From: an uncultured bacterium
GTDB lineage: Bacteria; Actinomycetota; Coriobacteriia; Coriobacteriales; Eggerthellaceae
Direction: 5' to 3'
DNA length: 64,000 bases
Assembly (NCBI GenBank): GCA_937890835.1
Contig: CALADF010000049.1
Location: forward strand, 21,155-85,154
A program made the translations under genes and the position numbers. Under the pieces are notes generated by a model that worked only from the letters and a program-made list of their open reading frames with translations, was not told the origin of the DNA and ran no database searches. Shown one piece after another: positions 49,602 through 59,454 of this stretch. Numbering within the stretch: the stretch's first letter is position 1; the number at the start of each line of letters is the position of its first letter.

Positions 49602-50276
49602 TTACTCCTCCGCCGAAGACGCCTTCTTCTTCCGGGAGCTCAGGGCCGCCTTCACCGCGCCGATGACGGCAGGCGCCACCGACACGGCCACGATGCCGAG
49701 CACGATGACCTCGAAGTGCTCCTGCACAAAAGGAATGCCCCCGAAGAAGTATCCGACCAGGACGAAAAGGCTCACCCACGAGACGCCGCCGATGACGTTG
49801 AACAGCGTGAAGCGCGCGAAGTTCATGTGGCCTGTGCCCGCGATGAACGGGGCGAACGTGCGGAAAAACGGCATGAAACGCGTAATGACGATGGTGAGCC
49901 CGCCGTATCTCTCGAAGAAGTGGTCGAGCTTGGCCATGCGCTCGGGGGTAAGCGCCTTCACCTTGCCGGAATCGATAATGCGGTGACCGAAGAAGCGGGC
50001 GATCCAGTAGTTCGAGGTGTTGCCCAAAACGGCGGCCACGATGAACACCGCGAGCGTCGCGAACACGTTGAGACCGCCACCGTCAGCCGAGAAGACGCCC
50101 GCCGCGAACAAAAGCGAGTCACCGGGGAGAAACGGGAAGAAAACCAGGCCCGTCTCCACGAACACGATGAGAAACAGCGGCGTGTACACCCACAAAGGCC
50201 CGAGTGCGATGATCCAGCCCGCGATAGCGTTACGCGGATCGGACAAAAGGTTGACAAAGAAGTCGATGATCTCCAT
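49602..50276 (-). CDS. DedA-family membrane protein
   Basis: 224 residues. DedA/VTT fold: ETGLVFFPFLPGDSLLFAAG near 41-60, GNTSNYWIARFFG near 86, then ERYGGLTIVITRFMPFFRTF near 116-135 with the conserved arginines. Family members act in envelope lipid flipping, including C55-P or phosphatidylethanolamine. ATG 50276 is chosen for AGGGG 5 bp upstream. It sits between the SRP RNA gene and dnaX, a place where the two are usually adjacent. Confidence 0.9.
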   Translation of the reverse strand: MEIIDFFVNLLSDPRNAIAGWIIALGPLWVYTPLFLIVFVETGLVFFPFLPGDSLLFAAGVFSADGGGLNVFATLAVFIVAAVLGNTSNYWIARFFGHRIIDSGKVKALTPERMAKLDHFFERYGGLTIVITRFMPFFRTFAPFIAGTGHMNFARFTLFNVIGGVSWVSLFVLVGYFFGGIPFVQEHFEVIVLGIVAVSVAPAVIGAVKAALSSRKKKASSAEE

Positions 50277-50291
50277 ACAGCCCCTCATACG

Positions 50292-50316
50292 AAAGCGCCA
50301 ACCCGGAGGTTGGCGC
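50292..50316 (-). terminator. Terminator of the SRP RNA
   Basis: GCGCCAACC (50295-50303) pairs perfectly with GGTTGGCGC (50308-50316), loop of four; T residues follow on the minus strand. Confidence 0.8.
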
Positions 50317-50334
50317 GATTCTTACTATTTGGAC

Positions 50335-50443
50335 AAGTGCACCGAATAGGCAAGGGCGCTCGTCAGCGGTCCCTTATGGCTGCTTCCTCCCGGACCTGAC
50401 CAGGTTCGGAACTTGGCGCCGCCCAAGCCCATTCGATGCACTT
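50335..50443 (-). ncRNA. ffs: Signal recognition particle RNA, small bacterial type
   Basis: The minus strand contains the conserved apical core CCTGGTCAGGTCCGGGAGGA followed by AGCAGCC, which binds Ffh and FtsY. The stem is completed by GGGCTTGGGCGGCGCC against GCGCCCTTGCC, and extended by AAGTGCA (50335-50341) against TGCACTT (50437-50443). A TATACT -10 element lies upstream and a terminator downstream. Ends are estimated from pairing. Confidence 0.93.
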
Positions 50444-50458
50444 CGAAAGCAGTGCATT

Positions 50459-50464
50459 AGTATA
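50459..50464 (-). promoter_or_regulatory. -10 element of the SRP RNA promoter
   Basis: TATACT on the minus strand, about 15 bp before the first paired base of the RNA. No consensus -35 is visible at 17 bp. Confidence 0.6.
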
Positions 50465-50587
50465 GAGGAAAACCATCGCCCCCGCAGGCCAAGGCGACAT
50501 CTTCAAAAATACCCTGCAAATCTGCGCGAAACGGCGCGGATTCGCGCAGAAGCGACGAGGTTCCAAGGTTCCCGGGTAAAAAAGAGG

Positions 50588-50923
50588 TCACCAATCCACC
50601 ACACCCCAATTGATGCTCGAAAAGCGCGCGTTAGGATCGACGCGCTGAAACTCCAGGCACAGTATTACGATCTGCCGGGTTTCTTCCTGCTTGATGTAGT
50701 GCAGAGAAAAAGGCGTGTCAGGTATCACAATTTCCCGGCAGGGAAACGGAGGTCTTGCCGCAGGATATGCGGGATCGTAAGGGCGGCCCAGGTCGGGCAT
50801 GGACTCAAGCAGCTCACGGCAATCAAAGATCTTCCGCAAAACGCGCTCGCTCCAAACATTCTCTTCTATAAAGCGAAGCGCGCTCTTAGCATACAAAACC
50901 TTCCATGCTTCGGGCATCGTCAC
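50588..50923 (-). CDS. RelE/ParE-like toxin
   Basis: 111 residues. Short basic/hydrophobic protein of the RelE/ParE type: WKVLYAKSALRFIEENV at the start, RKIFDCRELLESMPDLGRPYD in the middle and PFSLHYIKQEETRQIVIL near 72-90, the beta-strand pattern of the fold. GTG 50923 overlaps the antitoxin stop (GTGA); an ATG at 50917 is an alternative start. The family mostly acts on mRNA or gyrase; which one applies here cannot be read. Confidence 0.75.
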   Translation of the reverse strand: MTMPEAWKVLYAKSALRFIEENVWSERVLRKIFDCRELLESMPDLGRPYDPAYPAARPPFPCREIVIPDTPFSLHYIKQEETRQIVILCLEFQRVDPNARFSSINWGVVDW

Positions 50924-51210
50924 GTCCAGCCTTTTGCAACGCGGATGGAGGCCTCCGCTTCCGCCGCCTCCAAAACATCACCCTTCAGCACGTCGGCATA
51001 GCCTTCCATCAGGCTATCGTACACACGCATTTCGTTGGCGTACGCACTCCGCTTGAACGACATCGCGCGATCAAACGCGTCCGCGTCCATAACGACCAAC
51101 GCCGCACTTCCGTTGCGTGTCAAATACAGCGGCTCGCACGTTTCGCGGAGCTCATCGATAACCGCCGTCTGGTTTCTGTTGAAGTCGGAAAGCGATTTCA
51201 CCTTCGGCAT
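50920..51210 (-). CDS. Phd/YefM-type antitoxin
   Basis: 96 residues. Phd-like N-terminal DNA-binding fold: MPKVKSLSDFNRNQTAVIDELRE, then PLYLTRNGSAALVVMDADAF near 27-46. The C-terminal helical half would bind the toxin. GGAGG precedes the ATG. Overlaps the toxin gene, upstream of it, the usual order for autoregulated pairs. Confidence 0.85.
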   Translation of the reverse strand: MPKVKSLSDFNRNQTAVIDELRETCEPLYLTRNGSAALVVMDADAFDRAMSFKRSAYANEMRVYDSLMEGYADVLKGDVLEAAEAEASIRVAKGWT

Positions 51211-51237
51211 GCAGGCCTCCTCCTCGTCCTTGAGCCC

Positions 51238-51266
51238 ACTATACTATGCGTTGGTTCATTCCGCAA
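51238..51266 (-). promoter_or_regulatory. Promoter of the toxin-antitoxin pair
   Basis: TTGCGG (51266-51261) and TATAGT (51243-51238) with a 17-bp spacer on the minus strand, 28 bp before the antitoxin start. Confidence 0.65.
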
Positions 51267-51432
51267 TTAATTTACAGTGAATTCATTGCGGATTTCCAGG
51301 TTGTCCGGGCGCGCATCCGAGCAGGTCGAAGAGGCGCCGAATCGGCTTTCTTTCGCGAACGATTATCGTAGCCACCTGAAGCAGCGGGCGGTTGTCTCGG
51401 CACGGCCATGCGCACGCCATCCTGAAGCCAAT

Positions 51433-51468
51433 AAAAAAATCGGACGCCGGCACAAGCCGACGTCCGAT
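51433..51468 (-). terminator. Terminator of aspS
   Basis: ATCGGACGCCGGC (51439-51451) pairs with GCCGACGTCCGAT (51456-51468), with one mismatch. On the minus strand seven T follow (51433-51439). Confidence 0.88.
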
Positions 51469-51521
51469 TGAAAAACGCTCTTCGCTGCACCCGCCGCGGG
51501 GCGCACGTTATCACCCCGCGC

Positions 51522-53300
<1,779 letters not shown>

Positions 53301-53420
53301 GATGATCCTAGCTTCTCCTATAGCATTCCCGAACAAACCCGCCCGTGCGGCAAAACCCCAACCGATGGCAATCGGGCGGCGGCTCATGCGCAAGCGGGAA
53401 AAAGCCTGTCAAACTGGTTG

Positions 53421-53448
53421 ATTATACGACAGCAATCCGCTTGTTGAA
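53421..53448 (-). promoter_or_regulatory. aspS promoter
   Basis: TTCAAC (53448-53443) and a perfect TATAAT (53426-53421) with a 16-bp spacer on the minus strand. The leader of about 115 nt contains a hairpin with CCGCCCG (53339-53345) and CGGGCGG (53373-53379); no T-box motif was found. Confidence 0.7.
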
Positions 53449-53496
53449 GGACAAACACCCGGCACGCGGTCAAACATCTGCCGATCTCCACGCAAA

Positions 53497-53527
53497 GAAA
53501 GGCCCGTCTGCGATGCGGACGGGCCTT
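53497..53527 (-). terminator. Hairpin terminator between hisS and aspS
   Basis: AAGGCCCGTC (53499-53508) pairs with GACGGGCCTT (53518-53527), followed by T residues on the minus strand. It lies 165 bp past the hisS stop and shields aspS from hisS transcription. 53528-53692 holds nothing else that I can support. Confidence 0.75.
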
Positions 53528-53692
53528 GAGGGCAAATTGCGGAACGCGAACGATGGGCGCCCGCATCCGAACGGCGGACCGAACCTATGACCCGCGGGCA
53601 CGAGCCGAACGCAGGATAGACCGACGGCCTCGAACGCCTGCAAAAGCGACGCTGGCGCGAAGGCGCTTGAACGCGAGCCGGGCGCAAGAGCG

Positions 53693-54994
53693 CTAGCCCA
53701 GGTGCGCCACCAGATCGGCCAGCGCCACCAGCTCCTCCTCGTGCGAGGTCATGTCGCGCACCTTCACCTGGCCTGCCGTCAGCTCGTCGGGACCGAGCAC
53801 GGCGACGCGCGCCGCACCCAGTTTGTCGGCAAGTTTGAACTGGCTTTTCAAGCTGCGATGCTGATGGTCCATCTCGGCGACGAATCCCGCGTCGCGGCAT
53901 TCTTGCAGAAGGCCGAACGCGCGCATGCGAACGGAGTCGTCGACGCACGCCACGAACAGGTCGCAGCGCTGCGCGCGCTCGAACTCCACGCCCGCCGCCT
54001 GCAGCGCGAGGACGCAGCGCTCGTAGCCGAGCGCGAAGCCCAAGCCCGGCGTCGGGCGACCGCCGACCTCCTCGGCGAGCTTGTCGTAGCGCCCACCGCC
54101 GCCGATGGCGTTTTGGCTGCCCATGCCGTTGTCCACCTGCACCTCGAACACCGTGCGCGTGTAGTAATCCAAGCCGCGCACCAGCTTCGAGTCCTCGACG
54201 TAGATCACGCCCGCGCCGTCGAGCAGGGTCTTCACCGTTTCGTAGTGCGAGCGGCAATCGTCGCACAAATGGTCGGTGATCTTCGGCGCGCTCTCCATGA
54301 CCGATGCGCATCGGGCGTTCTTGCAGTCGAACGCGCGCAGCGGGTTGATCTCCGCACGCGTCATGCAGGTCTCGCACAGCTCGTCGGCGTGCTCGCTCAT
54401 ATACGCGCGCACCATATCGCGGTACGCCGGACGGCACTTCTCGCAACCCATCGAGTTGATGAGCAAACGCGTGTCGGCCTCGGGAATGCCGATCTCGCGG
54501 TAGAAGCGCATCAGCATGACGATGGCCTCGGCATCGACCGTGGGCTCTTCCGCGCCCAGGCACTCCACGCCGATTTGATTGAACTGACGCTGACGACCCT
54601 TCTGCGGACGCTCCGCGCGAAACATCTGACCAGCGTACATGAGCTTCGCGGGCGCCGCGCCCTGCGGAACCAAATCGTGCTGCACCACCGCGCGCACCAC
54701 GCCTGCCGTGCCCTCGGGACGCATGGAAAGGCGGCTCTTCGCCTTGATGGCGCCACCGTCGATGAGCTTCTTCAGATTCTCGCCCGAAACGGCGGTGAAC
54801 ATCTCCTTCGACACGACGTCGGTCGCCTCGCCGATGCCGCGAACGAACAACTCGGTCTGCTCGATGATCGGCGTCTCGATGGGCACGTAACCGTAACGAC
54901 CGAACACATCGGCCGCGCACGCCTTGAACTTCGTCCAGAACAGCGCCTCGTCGGGAAGAAGGTCCTTGGTGCCTTCGGGAGCCTGTATTGCCAT
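53693..54994 (-). CDS. hisS: Histidyl-tRNA synthetase
   Basis: 433 residues. Class II: QAPEGTKDLLPDEA at the start, motif 2 around AGQMFRAERPQKGRQRQFNQ near 120-140, the histidine-binding LVRGLDYYTRTVFEV near 260-275 and GGGGRYDKL near 290. The insertion domain at about 180-245 has eight cysteines (CEKC, CETC, CKNARC, CDDC) and probably binds zinc, a form common in Firmicutes and related HisRS. GGAGG precedes the ATG. Confidence 0.95.
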   Translation of the reverse strand: MAIQAPEGTKDLLPDEALFWTKFKACAADVFGRYGYVPIETPIIEQTELFVRGIGEATDVVSKEMFTAVSGENLKKLIDGGAIKAKSRLSMRPEGTAGVVRAVVQHDLVPQGAAPAKLMYAGQMFRAERPQKGRQRQFNQIGVECLGAEEPTVDAEAIVMLMRFYREIGIPEADTRLLINSMGCEKCRPAYRDMVRAYMSEHADELCETCMTRAEINPLRAFDCKNARCASVMESAPKITDHLCDDCRSHYETVKTLLDGAGVIYVEDSKLVRGLDYYTRTVFEVQVDNGMGSQNAIGGGGRYDKLAEEVGGRPTPGLGFALGYERCVLALQAAGVEFERAQRCDLFVACVDDSVRMRAFGLLQECRDAGFVAEMDHQHRSLKSQFKLADKLGAARVAVLGPDELTAGQVKVRDMTSHEEELVALADLVAHLG

Positions 54995-55121
54995 GAGCGT
55001 ATCCTCCGTCTCTCAATCCGTAACGCAGGTATTCTACCGCAATCGCGATGCGCATCCCGCCACGCGCCCCGTGCGGGAAGGCGACGGGGCGAAACGCCGC
55101 TTCGCATTGCGCCCCCCCGTA

Positions 55122-55163
55122 AAGAAAATCCCGCCTCTGCATCGTCTTTCTGCAGAGACGGGA
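55122..55163 (-). terminator. Terminator of the PadR-NifX operon
   Basis: TCCCGCCTCTGCA (55129-55141) pairs with TGCAGAGACGGGA (55151-55163) with one mismatch. On the minus strand TTTTCTTT follows (55129-55122). It lies 165 bp past the NifX-like stop. Confidence 0.8.
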
Positions 55164-55184
55164 TCCCGGATCAACCTATTGCGC

Positions 55185-55252
55185 CGGAGGCGATTCGCGC
55201 GCTTGCTTCTCGGGTGCGACTCGCGTCTTGCCTGCGAAGGCGATTCGCGCGC
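55185..55252. repeat. 18-bp direct repeat, 50 bp apart
   Basis: CGGAGGCGATTCGCGCGC (55185-55202) and CGAAGGCGATTCGCGCGC (55235-55252), one mismatch. In the gap 54995-55329 between hisS and the NifX-like gene, which otherwise holds only the terminator. Confidence 0.55.
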
Positions 55253-55329
55253 CCATCCCGCAGGAAACGGCTCACGCGCCGTCCCCGGCAGCCAACGCCG
55301 AAGAAGCCTGCGCCGGCGCATGAAGACGT

Positions 55330-55704
55330 TTAGTGCTGGCAGGCGTTCTCGGCGCCCATGACGGGAACCTCGCCGGCGGCGACCATCTTGGCCACCTCGC
55401 CGACGTTCGGCGTGCGGTTCTCGAAGTACACGGTGATGCCCGCGTCGGCAAAGCCCATCAGCGGACGCATGCCCATGCCCGCGGCCACGATGGCCTGCAC
55501 GCCGGCGTCGTGGAGCAGCTTGACCGGGCGCAGGCAGCCGCCCTCCTCGTGAGGCGGGTTAGCCAACTCGCCGACGTTTTTGATCTCGCCGTCGGCGATG
55601 TCGACGATGGTGAAGCAATCGCAGTGGCCGAAATGCCCGCTGCGCTCGCCATCAAGGCCGGCAGCTCCCAAAGTGGGCACGGCAAGTTTCATAGTCTCGC
55701 TCAT
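55330..55704 (-). CDS. NifX/NafY-like (dinitrogenase iron-molybdenum cofactor family) protein
   Basis: 124 residues. Single domain of the NifX/NifB C-terminal type: MKLAVPTLGAAGLDGERSGHFGHCDCFTIVDI at the start (cited in parts), GCLRPVKLLHDAGVQAIVAAG near 55, then GMGMRPLMGFADAGITVYF. HFGHCDCF and the His-rich C-terminus NACQH may bind metal. The fold binds iron-molybdenum or iron-sulfur clusters; no nitrogenase genes are visible. ATG 55704 overlaps the PadR stop by 4 bp. Confidence 0.8.
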   Translation of the reverse strand: MSETMKLAVPTLGAAGLDGERSGHFGHCDCFTIVDIADGEIKNVGELANPPHEEGGCLRPVKLLHDAGVQAIVAAGMGMRPLMGFADAGITVYFENRTPNVGEVAKMVAAGEVPVMGAENACQH

Positions 55705-56201
55705 TTCGATCGTTCCTCTCTCGAGGGATCCTCCCCCGAATCGACGGAGCCGCCCGAGGGCTCCTTGTTCCCGGAGGCGTCGCGATCCTCGCCCGGACCC
55801 GAAGCCGACCATTCCCCGAGCCCGCGCTCGAGAAGGCCGACCAGCAGCTCGTCGAGACGTCTGCGCGCACGCAACGCCTCGAGCCACTGCTCCGCAAGAT
55901 CGATACCGTCTTCGGTCAGCTCGTACTCGCGCCTGCGAGGGCCTGAGCCCTCCTCCCCCCATCGGGAAGCCACCGCGCCGGATTCCTCCAGACGGCGCAA
56001 CGCGCGATACAGACCGCCCACGTCGACGTCGACCTCGCCATCGGTCATGTCGAGGATGGTGCGCCGCATGTCGTAGCCGTAACCGCCCGAGAACAGAAGC
56101 GCTGCAAGCGCCGCAGGCTCGACGAGAGCACCGCCGCCTCCTCCGCGCCGACGACAGCACGGCCGCCGCTCTTGCGAACCCGAGCAATCACCACCCGGCA
56201 T
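55701..56201 (-). CDS. PadR-family transcription regulator with cysteine-rich N-terminus
   Basis: 166 residues. The winged helix is readable: LLFSGGYGYDMRRTILDM near 34, GGLYRALRRLEESGAVASRW near 61, then RRREYELTEDG. The helical dimer arm follows (LAEQWLEALRARRRLDEL). Unusually, the N-terminus begins PGGDCSGSQERRPCCRRR with three cysteines, and a polyglycine run follows, then the HTH; the C-terminus is a Ser/Glu/Asp-rich tail. AAAGGAGGTGG lies just before the ATG. The promoter carries a palindrome over its -35 box. Confidence 0.85.
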   Translation of the reverse strand: MPGGDCSGSQERRPCCRRRGGGGGALVEPAALAALLFSGGYGYDMRRTILDMTDGEVDVDVGGLYRALRRLEESGAVASRWGEEGSGPRRREYELTEDGIDLAEQWLEALRARRRLDELLVGLLERGLGEWSASGPGEDRDASGNKEPSGGSVDSGEDPSREERSK

Positions 56202-56236
56202 GCAACCACCTCCTTTAGCGTTATATGCTACTGACA

Positions 56237-56269
56237 TATATACGCCTACTTCATACATGTTGTCAACAT
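56237..56269 (-). promoter_or_regulatory. PadR operon promoter with palindrome over the -35 box
   Basis: On the minus strand a perfect TTGACA (56266-56261) and TATATA (56242-56237), spacer 18 bp. ATGTTGTCAACAT (56257-56269) is a perfect palindrome around one central base, and contains the -35 box. PadR proteins commonly bind such ATG(N)CAT-like palindromes, so autorepression is likely. Confidence 0.8.
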
Positions 56270-56470
56270 ATATATGCCTTTATTTCACGAAGACGCAGCA
56301 TGGAGGCGTCATCAAGAGGCGCACCGAGGAAGCACCGAAACATGCGGGCGAAAAACGCGTCGGGCGAACACCGGGGACGATGGGAAAAACCCGATGGGGG
56401 GGGAAGAAGGCGAGAGCGAACGAGAGGGGCGAGCCGACGTGCAAATCGGGCTCGGCCGGAGTGCGACGGG

Positions 56471-58183
56471 TCAGAGGGCGGGCGCGTCGCGCTCCATAAC
56501 CGCAACGGTAAAATAGGTCCGCTCGTACGGACGGTAAAACGTCTTCTCTGAAACCACGTCAACTCCCGGCATCTGGGCTAGATCGCGAACATCACGCGGC
56601 GTCGAGCCGTCGGAAGATTGGCCGAGCACAACGAAACGGCCCTCGTAGCCTTCGAGGGCCTCGCCCCATGTGCGCACGCTCTCTAGCGTCGGCGCATACG
56701 ACTCGTAAGCGACCCCCCAATTCCCAGGTTGCCAATCCAGGTACACCTGGGGGATGTCCTGACAGAGAACCGCCGTCACGCCTTCCACGCCGATATCGGA
56801 TGACAGAACGAGCGCTGAATCGTCAAGCCCCTCGACCACGTTCTCCTGACAAGACGCGGCAACCGCTTCCTGGAAGTACGCGAGAGGCTCTTCGTTCTCG
56901 ACACTGTAAGCATCATGCGAGAACAACACTAGATTGATGCAAGACAGCCACAGGAGAGATCCCGCCGCGACAAAAAGCACGGCAGGCTCCTTCACGCGCG
57001 AGAGAAGCACGGACAAACCCACCAGAAGCGGGCCTACGGCGACGAACAGATACCGGTAGTACAGGATGAGCGACCCCATGACGACCGAAGCCGCCACGCC
57101 GAGGGCGAGCACGACCGCGTATACGGCGAAGCCCGCCAGACACGCACGTACATCATCCGTCGAGGAGGAGAACGTATGCCGAAGCGCAATTCGCGGACAG
57201 CCCCTCCCCGCCCGGCGCAGCACTGCGAAGACAACGCCCGCCAGAATGGCGACGCAAAGCAAAACCAGGCCCACCACCGTCGCCACCTGCGCCGCCGTGC
57301 CGTAGAAACCACGGATGGCAAACGAAAGGGGGCTCGTCAAAACAGGGTATGCCGCCAGCTCGATCAACGTGGCGGGAAACACGAAGTTGGCCCAATACGT
57401 GTTCGACACCACGCCAACCTGCCCCAAAAGGGCCGCGAGCCACGGAAGATAAGCCGCCACCTGCGCGACAGCGAGGCAAAGATAGACCGCGAAAACGCTT
57501 CCGCCGACCTCGCGACGCATGATAAGCCGCACCATTGCAGCAAGAAACAGCGCGTTGACGGCAAATGCGGAGATCGCCCCGAAATAGTGGAGGTACGCAC
57601 TCGCCAACCCCGACACCGCGAAGATCGCCCACCAGGCAACGGGAACGACGCGGGCGCCGCGCGGGGCCGGCGAAGAGGAACCATCCTGCAAGGGAGATGC
57701 CGAAGCGAGCCTTCTCTCGATCCTCATCGCATAGACGAAGCAAAGCGTGACGAAGAACGTCGCCCACGAATACATGCGGATCTCAACCGCCATGAGCGCG
57801 ATATAGGGCGTGAAGAAGCAGAGGAAGCTGAACAGAACCGCAGGCGCCGGACCCAGATCGCGGCGAAGATGGGTGTACCCGAGCGCGGCCAAGGCGATAG
57901 CGCCCGCAACCGCGAAGATTCGGTAGACGAGGACGTTCTCCCCGAACGCCAGGTACAGCACGTGCAGCGCCCAATAGAACAAGACAGGATGCACGTCGCA
58001 CGAACCGATCCGCCAGATCTCCGCGAAAGACTTCGACGCGATGCCAACCGAATAGCTCTCATCAAACCAAATATTACCGTGGAAGGCGAGCAGCAGAAGG
58101 AAGATCGATCCCGCAACCAGCAACGCGATATGCGTCAGAGGCAGCGTCAAAACCCGCTGCACGCGTTTGAGCGCAATCGTCAC
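56471..58183 (-). CDS. Membrane glycosyltransferase-like protein (GT-C fold)
   Basis: 570 residues. About eleven membrane spans over residues 15-420. The first outer loop carries NIWFDESYSVG near 37-47, an acidic pair typical of GT-C enzymes that use polyprenyl-linked sugars, and SCDVHPVLFYWALHVLYL near 60. The last 140 residues are soluble. It overlaps the upstream GT2 gene by 4 bp, so the pair is co-translated. Inference: the GT2 makes a polyprenyl-phosphate sugar and this protein transfers it outside the membrane. Substrate unknown. Confidence 0.8.
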   Translation of the reverse strand: MTIALKRVQRVLTLPLTHIALLVAGSIFLLLLAFHGNIWFDESYSVGIASKSFAEIWRIGSCDVHPVLFYWALHVLYLAFGENVLVYRIFAVAGAIALAALGYTHLRRDLGPAPAVLFSFLCFFTPYIALMAVEIRMYSWATFFVTLCFVYAMRIERRLASASPLQDGSSSPAPRGARVVPVAWWAIFAVSGLASAYLHYFGAISAFAVNALFLAAMVRLIMRREVGGSVFAVYLCLAVAQVAAYLPWLAALLGQVGVVSNTYWANFVFPATLIELAAYPVLTSPLSFAIRGFYGTAAQVATVVGLVLLCVAILAGVVFAVLRRAGRGCPRIALRHTFSSSTDDVRACLAGFAVYAVVLALGVAASVVMGSLILYYRYLFVAVGPLLVGLSVLLSRVKEPAVLFVAAGSLLWLSCINLVLFSHDAYSVENEEPLAYFQEAVAASCQENVVEGLDDSALVLSSDIGVEGVTAVLCQDIPQVYLDWQPGNWGVAYESYAPTLESVRTWGEALEGYEGRFVVLGQSSDGSTPRDVRDLAQMPGVDVVSEKTFYRPYERTYFTVAVMERDAPAL

Positions 58184-59307
58184 GCCGCATCACTTCGCCG
58201 ACCGGAGGGCTCCTGACAACCGTTTTGGAAACGACATTTTCCGCAGGTGAGCCGATCCCGCTGACCAACAGGACACTCCCGCGGCGCCAAGACCACCGAC
58301 CTCGGGCTCGCCGCGCCCGCATCGGACGCGTTGGCATCGTGGCCGGCATGAGCCTCGATGCGATCGACCACCACATCCCGGGTCAGGTAAATCGGACGCC
58401 GCTTCGCCTCGACGTAACCGCGCGCCACATACTCCCCGAGCACCCCGAGCACGAACATCTGCAACCCGCCGAGCAACAGCACGACGTAGATGAGCACCAT
58501 CGTAAGCGAAAGCTCGTCGTTGAGAACCAGCTTGTCGAAGACGTCAACACCCAACAGAACGAGAGAGAACAGCGCCAAAACGACGCCGAGCGCCATGATG
58601 ACCTTCAAAGGCCACGTGGAAAACGCCAGGATGCCGTTCCACGCATACGACATCAAACTCTTGAACGACCACTTGCTCGAACCCGAGCATCGATCGCGAA
58701 CCTGGTAGGGAACGACGCGCGTTCTGAAGCCGATCCAACCGAACAGCCCCTTCGAGAAGCGAAACGTCTCCCCCATCGAAAGCAGCGCATCGGCGACCTG
58801 CCGCGTGAAAACGCGAAAATCGCTGACGTCCGCCTCGATGCGCGTGTCGCTCATCCGGTTGAACAGACGATAGAACAGCTCCTTGCAACCGCGCAGAAGC
58901 GGGTTTTCGTGGCGAAGCTCTTGGACGGCGGCGACGCAATCGCACGTCTCGTCTCCCATCAAGAGCTCGAGCATCGAGAGCGCGACCTTCGGGTCCTGCT
59001 GCAAGTCGGCGTCCATGAACCCCGCGTAATCTCCGCACGATCGGTCGAGTCCGGCGTACATCGCCGACTCCTTCCCGAAGTTGCGGGACAGGTCGACGAG
59101 GACGAACGACATGCGCCCCTCTCCTCGTGCGCGGTAACGTTCGATTTCGCGGCGAATCGCAGAGGAGGTGCCGTCGGTGCTGCCGTCGTTCACGAAGACG
59201 AGTTCGCACAATATGTCGGCGGCATCGAAGCAGGCCGTCGTCTCCTCGAACAAACGAGGAATGCCCTCCTCCTCGTTATAGCAAGGTATGATCAATGAGA
59301 AATCCAT
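58180..59307 (-). CDS. GT2 polyprenyl-phosphate glycosyltransferase (GtrB/DPM1-like) with cysteine tail
   Basis: 375 residues. GT2 fold: LIIPCYNEEEGIP near 5, ELVFVNDGSTDGT near 35, then the DxD-type MDADLQQDP near 98 and RxxR-like GSSKWSFKSL near 205. Two membrane helices lie near 225-245 and 265-290, as in GtrB. The C-terminal 70 residues are unusual and end with CPVGQRDRLTCGKCRFQNGC, a four-cysteine zinc-ribbon-like pattern. Operon with the GT-C protein downstream. Confidence 0.88.
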   Translation of the reverse strand: MDFSLIIPCYNEEEGIPRLFEETTACFDAADILCELVFVNDGSTDGTSSAIRREIERYRARGEGRMSFVLVDLSRNFGKESAMYAGLDRSCGDYAGFMDADLQQDPKVALSMLELLMGDETCDCVAAVQELRHENPLLRGCKELFYRLFNRMSDTRIEADVSDFRVFTRQVADALLSMGETFRFSKGLFGWIGFRTRVVPYQVRDRCSGSSKWSFKSLMSYAWNGILAFSTWPLKVIMALGVVLALFSLVLLGVDVFDKLVLNDELSLTMVLIYVVLLLGGLQMFVLGVLGEYVARGYVEAKRRPIYLTRDVVVDRIEAHAGHDANASDAGAASPRSVVLAPRECPVGQRDRLTCGKCRFQNGCQEPSGRRSDAA

Positions 59308-59454
59308 GACACGCTTCCGATTCCGTACGAATAAAGCGACGTCAGTCTATCATTGCTTCACGGGTGTGAATAAACCATTTGAAAACACCGGAAAAGTTAA
59401 CCCAACTGATGTAGTTTCACCATAAATCATGCAGAAAGGACGGGGGGACCTCCC

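Noticed and set aside
53301..53448. T-box leader before aspS or hisS
   Set aside because: No T-box bulge motif (TGGN-type with conserved antiterminator) was found; only a simple GC hairpin lies in the aspS leader.
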